Positions 1-11,735 of a stretch of DNA of 64,000 nt are shown in pieces. How positions within the stretch are numbered: the first letter of the stretch is position 1; each line of letters starts with the position of its first letter. The DNA is from Beroe forskalii. Its lineage: Eukaryota > Ctenophora > Nuda > Beroida > Beroidae. A program made the position numbers and the translations under genes. The notes under the pieces are model-generated. The model had not been told where the DNA came from. It saw only the letters and a program-made list of their open reading frames with translations, and ran no database searches. The stretch lies in NCBI GenBank assembly GCA_011033025.1, contig WFMF01000130.1, forward strand, positions 62,001 through 126,000, in the 5' to 3' direction.

Positions 1-2
1 TT

Positions 3-118
3 GATGAAAAGATAAAAGCAACATCTCAATCAAGTTTAGATTCATTTTTGAGCCGCAGCAGTGGCGTTATGACCGAAAAGCCATTTTTAAGCGATAACTT
101 CAAAAGCTCGAAAATCAG
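3..118 (+). CDS. Putative terminal exon with PIP-box-like motif (partial, copy 1)
   Basis: An open frame from the window edge encodes a lysine- and serine-rich stretch with QSSLDSFL, which resembles the PCNA-interacting consensus QxxLxxFF. The same frame is kept in copy 2 at 52424-52550, where an acceptor (tttcag at 52415-52420) sits just upstream; differences are few and some change residues. A possible donor follows near 118. Pogo/Tigger-type transposases often end in such a motif, so this may be the tail of a transposase-derived gene, but the stretch is too short to assign. Confidence 0.3.
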
Positions 119-261
119 AGTATTTCCTGTTCTGTTCGGCTACTATATAGCTATATCACCTTTACAATGGTACCTGCTGAAAAAAGAAAATTTCAAGCTT
201 CTAATCATGATTCATGTTCCAAGGAACTAAATCATTTGATTTGTATTGGACTTGTGTTACG

Positions 262-345
262 TTTTTCTAGCAGACAACTCTTCTAAACCACATCAAAATA
301 TAAGGTTTTGCTATTCTCGAAGTAAGACTGCTGCATTTTCATAAG
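262..345 (+). repeat. Internal repeat of the galectin-exon 3' end
   Basis: This stretch resembles 2113-2200, sharing ttctcgaagtaagactgc and flanking bases. It suggests the remains of the end of an earlier galectin-like unit, meaning these units may once have been tandem. Confidence 0.5.
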
Positions 346-1659
346 TTGCATAATTTCCTAATAACGTCAGTGAATTATTATTTTTGATAAGGGATTAAGG
401 GAGTCATTTCTTGATAAGGTGGTTTTCATATTAGACTGTTCCTGAACTTCTTGAAGTTTATAACTTTCGGTCAGAGTGGAATTTGCTGATGCAGATAAAA
501 GTTTTTCGCCATTTTCAATGGCATGGCCAGGAATTTGCGAACAAGGCGCCACAAATGTGTTGCCAAGTAACCTGTACAATAGCAGGCTCACTGGGCCTGC
601 TCGTCTTTACATGCGTTAAACTTTAGTTAATTAACCATTTACCAATCACTGCAAGGTGGAAGTATTAGCTGAAAGCTTAGTTGCCACAGGCAAGAACACC
701 TTGGTTGGAGCCTGCAATCTCTAACAATTGAGCAATTTGTACTGAACTCTGTGCATTGACTCTCAATTCTAAAATTGGGGCACTCTCACATTAATGAACA
801 ATAAAAGGATCAAAGATCATAGTAATAATCGATATTGATTAACTCTTACTGTTAGAGTAAATGTTAGTCACGATTCGGTTTTATGAAAGATGTCATGTGT
901 CAAAGAATAATCTAGGGAGCCTGAAATTTGTATGCTTCCATCTGGAGCCTACGCCCTACGTGTGCAAAACCTTCATGCATTGAACTAATGATCATTTAAT
1001 TGGGGCCGTAGCTACTCTATTAAAATGAATCCTTTCTCAAATGGTTGTTTATTTGGCAGAAATACTGTTCTAATAATTGTGGCTTTTGTAGTGGCTTTCG
1101 GGCATATTTCTTCTATGCTTAATTGCAATGTGATGTTGTTTCAAGCTTCTATTCTGATGATATTCCTGGCATCTGCATCTAGAACGGTGATGGGCCAAAT
1201 TCCATCAGCAGGTTTGATTGTTTGATCTTGCTCATGGTCTTGAATAGTCACGCACAATTAAAGAATTATTTAGATTGTTATGTTTACAGCAAAGAATAAG
1301 GTCTTTGTAGAACCTGTCACCTTGTTGAACAATGAATGAGCTTAATTTCTTGCCTCTTATAAAGCTTTAAAGCTCAATTGATATTGGACTGTATTTCATA
1401 GAATTTCAAATAAACATTTACCACGCCAACATTAATAACCACGCCAACATTAACCACGCCAAATATTACATAGGGGGGAATAACTCAAATCTTTAAATGA
1501 TAAAAACCAAGCAGTCGGGGTACCATTTGAATAATCATAATTTCCTTCCTGATGTAAAATTATCAAAATACTAAAATAATCAAGTGAGATGGTAATGATT
1601 CAAATAAGCCATACTTGAAAATTGAAGAAAATGCTGATTTAGTGATCTACTGAACTCAG

Positions 1660-2148
1660 GCACTAAAGAGCGGTTAGCTGACTTGAATCTGGTCGAGGGA
1701 ATGTTAGAACCATCAACCTCCATGAGTCCAGGAACTATCGTTGAGTTGGAGCTTATTTTCAATGGCAACTTTAACTCGCTATGTACTGCAACCTTGGATT
1801 TAATTGTATCAGAGCAAAATGGTCTTTACCGTGTTCAATTCAAAGTGAGAGACGGGAGACATTACAATGTAATTCTCCAAAATACTGAGGTGGAAGGCAG
1901 ATGGCAGAAAAAGGAATTGAGTGACATGCATATCACATTCGGATTAAATAGATATATAGCTGTTATTCAGATAACAGCAAGTGATTATATTTTGAAATTT
2001 AATGATCAATTTGTGAGTTCATTATCAGTGAATGTTGAGAAAATGCAACCAATATTTCGGTATGTTCGATTGAGCAGCGAAGGATCATGTCTTTCATTTG
2101 ACTTGGACTCAAGTTACGTTTTCCTAGCAAACAATTCTTTCAACCCAA
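1660..2148 (+). CDS. Galectin-like domain exon, copy 1
   Basis: An acceptor (actcag) before 1660 and a strong donor (gtaagt at 2149) bound an open frame of about 163 codons. The protein follows the galectin carbohydrate-recognition pattern: an SPGTIVEL strand near the start, then YRVQFKVRDGRH where galectins have HFNPR, then ILQNT, GRWQKKE with the conserved Trp and Glu, and the strand pair YIAVIQI / YILKFND. The His and Asn of the HxNxR sugar-binding motif are replaced (QFKVR), so sugar binding may be altered or lost. No signal peptide is visible. The frame closes at 2174 if the donor is not used. Upstream exons were not found, so this may be one exon of a larger gene or a pseudogene. Copy 2 at 56239-56726 is nearly identical. 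Confidence 0.6.
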
Positions 2149-2825
2149 GTAAGTCGTTGCTATTCTCGAAGTAAGACTGCAGCATTTTCATAAGCTGAAC
2201 TATTCTCAAAGAATTTCAGTGGGTTTATTGTACAACAAATACAATAATACATAAATTGAATTGGATATGTACAGTATGGTAACTAATGAATTAAGATATT
2301 ATTGAAAAGTACATGAAGTGAAGAGACTAAGTTTCTCTTAAGTATCAAGAAGCTGTGTTTCTTAAGAAATTTTAATGAGTTAAACATCTATCATAATCAT
2401 AAATCTGATGAGTTTATTCGTTGGAACACTACTGGAATCAGTAATCAAATTATCTGGTACGCCTTAAAATACTAATTTAAACTTCACATAATTACCGAAC
2501 CTCTTTTCGTAACTCAGATATGTTGACTCCTTTTCTTTCAAGTGCTCAAGTTCCTCAGGTTTCAGAGTCACTCCTTTCAGTGAGAGGTAATGTGTAAAAA
2601 TCTTCGAAGTCCCAACCTCTCTGCATCTCAGGTTCAAGGTTGCACGTGCAGATTAATTGTACACGCGTTCATTTCTGTTTAAAGCTGGTAAAATGAAATA
2701 TAAAGTTACCATACAACTGAGATTTACTTATGTCAATGCGTTAACAGCAATTTAGGCTGTACAGTTGGATAGCTCATAGTGTCGCGTAACTAATGTATTA
2801 TTTCTAAAATGATTGATAACATATT

Positions 2826-5800
2826 ATGATTATTCAAGATGGTTTTCCTCAGTATTTAGTTCAGGTGATGATTAAATTCATGCCCAAATGTCTTCCATCA
2901 TCCTTCCTGGAACCTTCCCAGTCTCTTCTCTGCCATTTCATACCCGTGAATGGAGTTAGGAGCAACTCTCTTACTTCAAAACGCTCTCTTATCCAAAATC
3001 ACTCCACCAGCCCTGGTGTTCTAGTGCTCAACGCTGGCAGCAGCTCCCTCAAATTCAGTCTTTTCGACAGAGTCAATGGTGACTATTCTGTTGCATTCAC
3101 TGGAACTGCGGAAGGTCAGCCAATCTTATGATTATAAGTTCCTTCTTGTGGTATTACTAATTGAATATACTGAACATCCGTCTCTTGCAGATGATATTAT
3201 TTTTATGGCCCAACGAATTGCCAACAATCTTTTCGGTATACAAAATAAGAATCGCTTTGCTTGAAAAATACTTGCAAATTTAACAAAACTCAGGTTTAAC
3301 GGTCACACAAGACGTGTCAGCGAGACTAAAGATCAAGTCCAGGTCACATGGAACTAACCAGTCAGAGCCTCTTTCTTCTGGTACTCACAGTGCTGCAATG
3401 GAAGCCATTGCTTGCTTCATAAAATCTAACTACCGGTGAATGATGAACAGTTACTTGAGCATTTCTATTAAATCCAGGAATTTCAAATTCAGCATGGACA
3501 TCAAATTTTAGCTAAGTTTCATCATAATTAATAATTGTATCGTTCCACTTTCTAATTTAATATTTCATATCCCAATTCACCAGCCCCATCAATTCATAAA
3601 TTTACCTACCACCACCCCATTTACTGACTCCAATGCATGATTGCAGGGGTGACATAGGGGCAGTAGGGCACAGGATAGTGCACGGCGGTACACTGTTCAC
3701 AGACAGCTGTCTCCTCACCCCAGACTCTCTTCTGAAGCTGTCTGCCTTAGACTCTCTGGCGCCCCTTCATAACCCCCACAACATGGCCGGGGTTCGGGCG
3801 GCAACCACAGCTTTTCCAGCAGCCCTCCAGGTTTAGCTTCAAGTTTAGTTTGTGTGGGCACAGTTACGGGAATAGGTTAATGAGGGTTCAAAAATCTCAT
3901 TTCAGCCCCGAAAATAGGGATTTTAAGGCTATTCCCCCTCAGGTAGGGGTATTTGACACGAGTTACCACTCTACTCTGCCCCCTCACGCCTACACATACC
4001 CTCTACCACGACCCCTTGCTGCCAAATACAGGAGGTACGGATTCCATGGTACGTCTCACAAGTTTGTGGTGGAGCAAGCTAGGAAGTACCTGGGAAAGGA
4101 GAGGATTAACGCCATATCCTTCCACTTGGGTGAGTTTATTGTGTCTTAATTGTGGTGACTTCCTCTCACAATTCAATGTTTATGCACAACATCACTGGTG
4201 GACACCAGAGCTTGGAAAATTCTCGATCCACAAACACCACTTTACAGTTTACTCTCACATCAGTCTTTTTCGAAGTAAATCCGAAGACGACTCTTTTATA
4301 GTCCCATCGCTCTGATGGCAATTGACAATAAACTCCAGTAACAACCTCTATATTCTTTTGACAACATCTGAGTCTGACAACAGTATCCTCTAACTCCATG
4401 AAACCAACCTGAGTATCTCATCCGAAGCCATGTCTTGAAATGTCGTTATCTTCAAGATCATCTTAAAATTGTCCACATTTTGTGCTAGATGCGCTGAGTT
4501 CATGATTCCGCCAAAGTGGATACAAATTGGATACACTTGGATACACTTGAGAAAATTTTCTCAACTTTTGAGAAAATGGTTTTTTGCGTGTTTTAAGGCC
4601 TGGAAATGTCTACAAATGGTTGGAACATAGTAGTATAGCTAATACGAGTTGCCCTAGATAGTTTTTAGGAGTCTTGGTCACTTTTGGGCCCTACGATGGG
4701 CGAAAAAGGCCCAAAAAGGCCGAATTTTAAAATTGCCCAAATTTCATTTCTAACGACTCAAATGTATTTGTAGACATCCTAGGAAACATTCTGTGTGGTT
4801 TTTAGACCAAAATTCGCTTAATTCCGCCCGTGAGGAGTTGTATCCACTTGAGAAAATGGACTTGAGAAAATGTGGATACACTTGAGAAAATGTTGAGAAA
4901 ATGGTTTTTTGCGTGTTTTAAGGCCTGGAAATGTCTACAAATGGTTGGAACATAGTAGTATAGCTAATACGAGTTGCCCTAGATAGTTTTTAGGAGTCTT
5001 GGTCACTTTTGGGCCCTACGATGGGCGAAAAAACAAAAGGCCGAATTTTAAAATTGCCCAAATTTCATTTCTAACGACTCAAATGTATTTGTAGACATCC
5101 TAGGAAACATTCTGTGTGGTTTTTAGACCAAAATTCGCTTATTTCCGCCCGTGAGGAGTTGTATCCACTTGAGAAAATGGACTTGAGAAAATGTGGATAC
5201 ACTTGAGAAAATGTTGAGAAAATGGTTTTTGCGTGTTTTAAGGCCTGGAAATGTCTACAAATGGTTGGAACATAGTAGTATAGCTAATACGAGTTGCCCT
5301 AGATAGATTTTAGGAGTCTTGGTCACTTTTGGGCCCTACGATGGGCGAAAAAGGCCCAAAAAGGCCCAAAAAGGCCGAATTTTAAAATTGCCCAAATTTC
5401 ATTTCTAACGACTCAAATGTATTTGTAGACATCCTACGAAACATTCTGTGTGGTTTTTAGACCAAAATTCGCTTATTTCCGCCCGTGAGGAGTTGTATCC
5501 ACTTGAGAAAATGGACTTGAGAAAATGTGGATACACTTGAGAAAATGTTGAGAAAATGGTTTTTTGCGTGTTTTAAGGCTTGGAAATGTCTACAGATGTC
5601 TAATACGAGTTGCCCTAGATAGTTTTTAGGAGTCTTGGTCAATTTTAAGACATTTCCGGGCCTTAAGACACGCAAAAAACCATTTTCTCAACATTTTCTC
5701 AAGTGTATCCACATTTTCTCAAGTCCATTTTCTCAAGTGGATACACCTCACGGGCGGAAATAAGCGAATTTTGTCTAAAACCACAGAATGTTTCCTAGGA

Positions 5801-8372
5801 TGTCTACAAATACAATTGAGTCGTTAGAAATGAAATTTGGGCAATTTTAAAATTCGGGCTTTTTAAGCCTTTTTCGCCCATCGTAGGGCCCAAAGGTGAC
5901 CAAGACTCTAAAAACTATCTAGGGCAACTCGTATTAGCTATACTACTATGTTCCAACCATTTGTAGACATTTCCAGGCCTTAAAAACACGCAAAAACCAT
6001 TTTCTCAACATTTTCTCAAGTGCGTATCCACATTTTCTCAAGTCCATTTTCTCAAGTGGATACAACTCCTCACGGGCGGAAATAAGCGAATTTTGGTCTA
6101 AAACCACACAGAATGTTTCCTAGGATGTCTACAAATACATTTGAGTCGTTAGAAATGAAATTTGGGCAATTTTAAAATTGGCCTTTTGGGCCTTTTTTCG
6201 CCCATCGTAGGGCCCAAAAGTGACCAAGACTCCTAAAAACTATCTAGGCAACTCGTATTAGCTATACTACTATGGTCCAACCATTTGTAGACATTTCCAG
6301 GCCTTAAAACACGCAAAAACCATTTTCTCAACATTTTCTCAAGTGTATCCACATTTTCTCAAGTCCATTTTTCTCAAGTGGATACAACTCCTCACGGGCG
6401 GAAATAAGCGAATTTTGGTCTAAAACCACAGAATGTTTCCTAGGATGTCTACAAATACAATTGAGTCGTTAGAAATGAAATTTGGGCAATTTTAAAATTC
6501 GGCCTTTTTGGGCCTTTTTCGCCCATCGTAGGGCCCAAAGGTGACCAAGACTCTTAAAAACTATCTAGAGATCTGGGGTAACTTGTATTGACTCCGCAGT
6601 CATGATTCACAATCACTTACAGTCACTTTCAAGGAATTGAGAAAATTTTCTCAACTGGATCCAGCTCAATCGCTTATAATGAGCGCGCGCGGATTTTCTC
6701 AATTTGTATCCATCTCGCGGAATCATCTACTGGATGCGCTGCCGCGACAACAATTTTGCTATTGAAAAGTTCATAACATTAACCTTTTTCACTGCGCGCC
6801 CTAATTCAAAGAAATATTTCTTTGAGTCCGATCGGTTGGGTTACGGTTCCGATTTAGACAAATTTCTAAATTTACATCTCCAAAATTCAACATACTATTC
6901 GGGTCCGGAGTTCATGATCGTTGGTGCACATTAAGGATGGTAAGGGCATTTAGATGGTCAATTTAGAGTACACTCTTTCAAATAAGGGCCGTTGTTTACA
7001 AGGTACCGTGGTTGATAAGGTACCGTCGTTACTTGTTAGCAATTTGCCGTTTTGATAAGGTATCGTTGTAAATAAGCTACCGTGGTTTATAAGTGAATGT
7101 GGTTAACAAGGTACCATGGTTAAATGTTGTGCATGTTTTTCAGGGAACGGGTGCAGTGCCACGTGTGTAAAGAATAACCTATCAGTGGACACCTCCATGG
7201 GCTTTACACCACTCGCAGGGTTACCCATGGGCTCAAGATGCGGCGATGTCGACCCTTCTATCATTCTCAAGCTAATTCAAGGTGAAATTTGCACTTATTA
7301 ACAACAATTGGATTTCTAAACCATATCTTGTTTCCCATTTTTGGTGCCCTCATTAACTTCCCAACAAGAAATGCATAATTTTCAACTTAAGAACTTTCAT
7401 CAGATGAAGGTATGAAAGTTGAAGAAGTCAGTGATATGCTTCACGCGGAATCAGGACTCTACGGCATATGCGGTGAGTTTACTGGCTGTTATCAAACGAG
7501 CTTAATATGAACTAAAAACAATTTCAAGATCTAACGATTTAATTATCAATTTAGTTATCAATGGAAATTTCAAATTCTTGATACGATGGGATCACGATTT
7601 GATTTCACACAGGTTCGTCTGACAGTGCCACAGTGGAGAAGGGCTGGTCAAATGGAGAACCGCAGTCCTCGCTAGCCTTCAACATATTCGCTTACCATGT
7701 CAAGAAATGCCTTGGTAAGTACTGTACGTGACTACTTTTAATTTATCTAATTAATTCTGTGCATGTTGCGAACCGTCCTGAAACACTGATAAATTAATAA
7801 CCAACTGACTGTCTCACTGAGTTATTGACATACTAAGTGACTGACAAGCTGGCTGATCGAACGGTTAACTGACTGAGTGACTAACTGAAATTATTATTGA
7901 CTGACTAGCTAACTGAACGGCTAGCTGACTCAACAAATTGACGTACTGACGGGCCATTTAACTGAGCAGCTTATTTACCGACCGACTTCCAAACTTACCA
8001 CCTACCTAACTGACTGAATTACCAACTGACCAGTGCAGCGACCTAACTGACAAACTACCTGACTCACTGACTGAGTGTTTTTTTTCGCCAGGAGCCTACT
8101 CTGCGGTCTTGAACCACTCTGTTGATTGTGTCATATTCACGGGCGGGGTGGGAGAGAACAGCACTGTTCTCCACAGGCTGGTCTGTGACGGTCTCATCCC
8201 TCTTTCTCACGACAATTTCTCACGGTCACGTGACATCTGTGACATCACTGCTGATGACGTCACTACTAGCGTTGCTAAGGATGTTGTCATGGAAACCGAA
8301 AGAACTAGAGTTTTGGTTGTTAAGACGAATGAAGAATTAGCTATTGCTGAGGAATGTTTAAAGTTTTTGTAG
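2826..8372 (+). CDS. ackA: Acetate kinase, eight exons
   Basis: Predicted exons: 2826-3114, 3294-3435, 3647-3830, 3943-4129, 7144-7281, 7404-7472, 7613-7714, 8092-8372. All are joined by GT-AG introns with matching phases and together encode about 463 aa ending in TAG. Acetate kinase converts acetate and ATP to acetyl phosphate and ADP. Family motifs are present in order: [13 protein letters not shown] (Asn69), GHRIVHGG (Arg153), [14 protein letters not shown] (Asp210), [15 protein letters not shown] (His266), [10 protein letters not shown] (Arg299), FTGGVGENS and TNEELAIA near the C-terminus. All expected catalytic and nucleotide-site residues are there, so it should be active. Bacterial enzymes are about 400 aa; the excess is an N-terminal extension of about 64 residues. 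Met15 (2868) is an alternative start. The introns and repeat-filled context argue against bacterial contamination. Confidence 0.93.
2868..3017 (+). other. N-terminal extension of acetate kinase, possible organelle targeting
   Basis: The about 50 residues from Met15 to the first acetate-kinase strand are rich in Ser, Lys, Arg and Leu and carry only one acidic residue, as mitochondrial presequences often do. This is composition-based inference; the first exon could also have a different true start. Confidence 0.4.
4511..6700. repeat. Inverted array of ~325 bp units inside an acetate kinase intron
   Basis: Forward units (anchor ttttaaggcctggaaatg) recur at about 4591, 4916, 5237 and, truncated, 5571. 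Their reverse complements follow from about 5647, 5972 and 6300, so the array turns over at about 5645. Both outer edges carry the palindrome ttgagaaaattttctcaa (around 4549 and 6638). Each arm is about 1 kb. Each unit contains several ACTTGAGAAAATG and GGATACA motifs and no coding frame. The transcript of this intron could fold into a long hairpin. Confidence 0.9.
6985..7125 (+). repeat. Degenerate short tandem repeat
   Basis: Several imperfect copies of a GATAAGGTACCGTGGTT-like unit precede acetate kinase exon 5. Confidence 0.55.
7780..8080 (+). repeat. ACTGA/TGAC-rich simple repeat in the last acetate kinase intron
   Basis: Low-complexity runs of CTGACTGA, GAGTGACTAACTGA and variants fill the intron between exons 7 and 8. 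There is no coding signal. Confidence 0.7.
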
Positions 8373-11300
8373 TAACGTTAAATTCATAGTAAATTAAGAT
8401 GAATATTGAAAAGCATAACATTATGATTATCCGAATTTAGACGTTTTTAAGATGATTTTTAGTTGATAATACGAAACATTGAAACGACGCAGAGGCCATA
8501 TTATGTTAAACCCTGTTCATTCCTCTACCCCTTATGTAATTGTGTATGTCGTGTATGATAGGAATTCAGAATTAGATATTTGTTACGCAGGTATGTCCTC
8601 AGAAACCACCTACTCTATTGCTGCTGCAATTGTATTGCCGGTGGTTCTATTGGTTGTATTATCGGTGATTGCAATTCTCCCAATTCTCGTTATGTTGCAC
8701 AAAACCCTTGTCAAATCTCGCTGTTCAGCTTGCGAATATAGTTACACTCAATTTCCAGAAACCGCTTTCACGTGATTCAAACGAGTGGTTTTCCAACAAA
8801 ACTCATTCGAACTATTTGTCCTTTATAGTGGTTTCAGTATTTGTATGTTATATGGTTCGTGATAAGAGCTCGCTCCTTCGGGGCTCAACTTTATTACTCA
8901 CGTATTGCTACTCAAATACTACTCACAGAGGCAGCACATTTAGCTCAATTGTCAACGTTAATCGTACTATAATGTAACCACCAAACTACGGCTCTTTACT
9001 CACTTAACACCCTACAAGTATAAATACCGTCCTCCGCAAAAAGTAGCTGAGAATCGTCATCAGTTCGCCATTCTAAACCATGATAATGACGTCACTCTCG
9101 TTCGTCGATATTACACGCGCGCGTGCCGCGTAAGTACAAGTGATATTCGTAATATGTTGGCTGAATTCTGTCATATGTTATCATCTGACACTTCATCCAT
9201 CAGAATTTCATTAGAGTATTTCTGTCTGGGGCCATCTAGTGTACCGACCCCGTCCAAGCCTCGAACCCATTAAGGATTGTCAGGAATTCAAAGTGGAGAA
9301 ACATATATTATAGGTTATTATAGATTATTAGCATTTAGTAATACATAGGTTGATCTGACCCTTTTCCCATTGTGCAATTGCACATGCTTTGCATTTACGT
9401 GTGATAAGGCATAATTGGTCATGTTTTATTGCCGACTCTTTGGTGTGATAATCTATATTTTTTATTTCGCTGCTAAGTCAGTACCTTACACCTACTTACG
9501 ACAAATAGTTTGTCACTCGGAAATAATGTCATTTTGATAATTGTATTGTATTTTTTTAAGTCTCTAACTTTGATATTGTTGTCAAATGATAAAAATTGAT
9601 TTTTAAATCAAAGTTTAAATAAACATTTATAGATTTATGTATTTTTTGTGATTAATCTATCGAATTAAATTTGTTTTGTAATGTTTTGAATCTGTTCGTT
9701 GTTAAATCTTTAAATTGTTGTCGCACTTGATTATTATTGGATATTTTATGTTCATTGCATTGTTTTATTGTTTTCCTATCCAAGTTTCAACCGTTTTTAT
9801 ATTATCTTTAGAAGTAGATTCCTGAATTATGATTTATTTTGACATGACCTAAAATAACGTAACCTTAAATAATATTTTTAAATAATCTATAGTTGTGTTA
9901 TGCGACTACAAATCCCATGGCCTTGATTCTTTCATTCTAACTTAATCTTTCATCCATAGCTACATCATGACTAGCTACATAAATCAGTGATGGACGGTGG
10001 TTCCTTCAGAAGCATCTGCGTGGTTGCTTTTCTACTCCTCACTAAAGACTCCTCACTCAAGACTCCTCACTAAAACTGTACCAAACACTCAAACAGGTAT
10101 TTTCAATTCACATTCTGATTAATTTCGCTGTACTGTTGCCATTGATTTCTATGAAGCGCATAACTATGAAGTTTGAATGCAATGCATACCATCACAAGGG
10201 ATGTTTTAAGATATTGATATCTGGTTCCATAGTTTGAACTTATCAAATACCATGAAACAGCTGTCTCAAAATGTTTCCACTATTTAAAAAAACACATTTA
10301 ATTGAGAAAGTCAAAGATTTGATTTCATGAAAATATTGCTGTTGTATGTGGGCACTGAAAATTGTTCGTGATGTTAGTTAACTAAAAACGTGATATCGTG
10401 ACACAATAAGACTGCAGGTTACAGCAGGCTCTCGGGGTTTTGTGAGAAATTCGTTATATTTTACAGGATTTTGACGCGAATAACTAAGACAAGGAACTAA
10501 CCTGAGCTCTATAAATCCTTAGGATCGTGGGATAATTACAGGTTTTAAGTAATTACACCAACCTCTGGCTGCTGGCTGCTTTGGGAATTTGTAATCCCGA
10601 AATCTTTAGCTTTGGACATTAGTCGAGACGACTTCCGCTACATTTAGTCGTGAACTTTAATTCGAATTTTACACATTTCTGATTAAAAAGTAACACTCGC
10701 GATTTGAAATTTGCCAAGTGAACCGCCCATTGCCCAGTTTTAAGTCATCCACCGATACGATAATAACGGCAGAATTCCTTTGAGCTCGTAACAAAATAAC
10801 GCAGGCTCGCTATTCAAATATCCTAAGTCGATATGTAGTTGAATGGTGAAGGTGAGACAAATATGGGGCCTGAATGAACCCAAAAGATACCCTTTGTTTA
10901 TGGTTACTCCTACTATTCGCTACACATCACATGCTAAATGTATCTGCGGGGCGCTGAGCTCCCTAAATTCAAAACGATGGCTTTTCGGATTTGGTAATAA
11001 GTTCACATCGCTTTTTTAAAAATAATAAATCGCATTTCTAAATATCGCCCAATATTTACTTTGCAGCGTGTTTATAATAGAAAATAAGTATCCATGTGAG
11101 GGGTAGAAAATAATAAAATAACAAGCTCCCTGCTTTACTAAACAGAATGTGGCATATTTCCCCACTTCACTCATTGTTCACGCAATTATACTGCCTCACA
11201 AACTACATAACTCAGTGAATTGAATGCCACTGCTGTAATTCACAATAAATTGTTTTAATTTATCTTTTAATTTAAACTTGAGTTTGAATTAAATGGACGT

Positions 11301-11643
11301 GACGTGAATTATGGTCGCCTCCTGTCATATTATAGAGCTCCCCCTCCTCCCTCTGATGTTATAATGCTGAATTTTCTTAATTTTTTGTTTATAATAAAGA
11401 TAAAATCTGATATTGAAAAATTAAAAGTTTGCATTGAAAAATTCAAAACATTATAATTTTATTAAACAAGCTTCATGAATCATGACGATACTCATTTTTC
11501 TTATTCAAATAATTGAATATTTATGGATGATAAAAAAAAGATCATTATAATCAAAATATGATGAATGAAGATTATCCATGTCTGAATGAAGATTATCCAT
11601 GGCTGATTCTGATTCAGACATTCTTTAAAATCTTCTGTTTCAG
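8373..11643. other. Non-coding stretch downstream of acetate kinase
   Basis: Apart from the small candidate at 8592-8775, I see no supported gene. 9061-9100 holds a copy of the dispersed CRE-like motif. 9300-9960 is very AT-rich. Short CTCCTCACTAAAGA repeats lie at 10032-10075. Confidence 0.5.
8592..8775 (+). CDS. Hypothetical small membrane-protein exon
   Basis: After a cag acceptor at 8588-8590 an open frame begins with ATG (8593) and runs to TGA, about 60 residues. Residues roughly 9-33 are a strongly hydrophobic stretch (AAAIVLPVVLLVVL and on) followed by KSRC and a Cys/Tyr/Phe-rich tail, as in a single-pass membrane protein. No family was recognised and no partner exon found. The high AT content makes chance hydrophobic frames common. 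Confidence 0.25.
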
Positions 11644-11735
11644 ATGAGTTGGATACTGCTATGGATAGTTACTCTTTGCTTGCTGGAGATGAGAGAATGT
11701 TGCCTGAAATGAACGGTCACAAGTATCCTGGATGA
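11644..11735 (+). CDS. Putative C-terminal exon of an unidentified gene
   Basis: A good acceptor (tctgtttcag) is followed by a frame reading ELDTAMDSYSLLAGDERM and a dozen further residues to TGA at 11733-11735; a donor-like gtaagt follows at 11755. The residue mix looks protein-like, unlike most AT-rich frames here. No homologue was recognised and no upstream exon found. Confidence 0.35.

Larger units (their letters stand above)
1..2753 (+). repeat. Long direct repeat, copy 1 (galectin-like unit)
   Basis: This segment matches 52433-57359 nearly base for base once the Merlin element at 53742-55659 is removed. Similarity stops at about 2753 here and 57359 there. The left end is cut by the window edge, so the true unit may be longer. 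It contains a galectin-like exon (1660-2148) and a short exon-like stretch at the left edge. Copy 1 lacks about 240 bp that copy 2 has at 52805-53042. The two copies have the same orientation and lie about 52 kb apart. It could be a segmental duplication or part of a dispersed gene family; I saw no terminal repeats of a transposon. Confidence 0.85.

Noticed and set aside
4490-6620. CRISPR-like spacing in the acetate kinase intron array
   Set aside because: Units are about 325 bp, wholly repeated, with no unique spacers, and in a eukaryotic intron.
2826-8372. Bacterial contamination as the source of acetate kinase
   Set aside because: Eight exons with proper phases and eukaryotic splice sites in the same contig as a T-box gene.
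9992-10072. ATG with a signal-peptide-like start (MDGGSFRSICVVAFLLLT)
   Set aside because: It ends in a short tandem repeat with an in-frame TAA and no donor before it.
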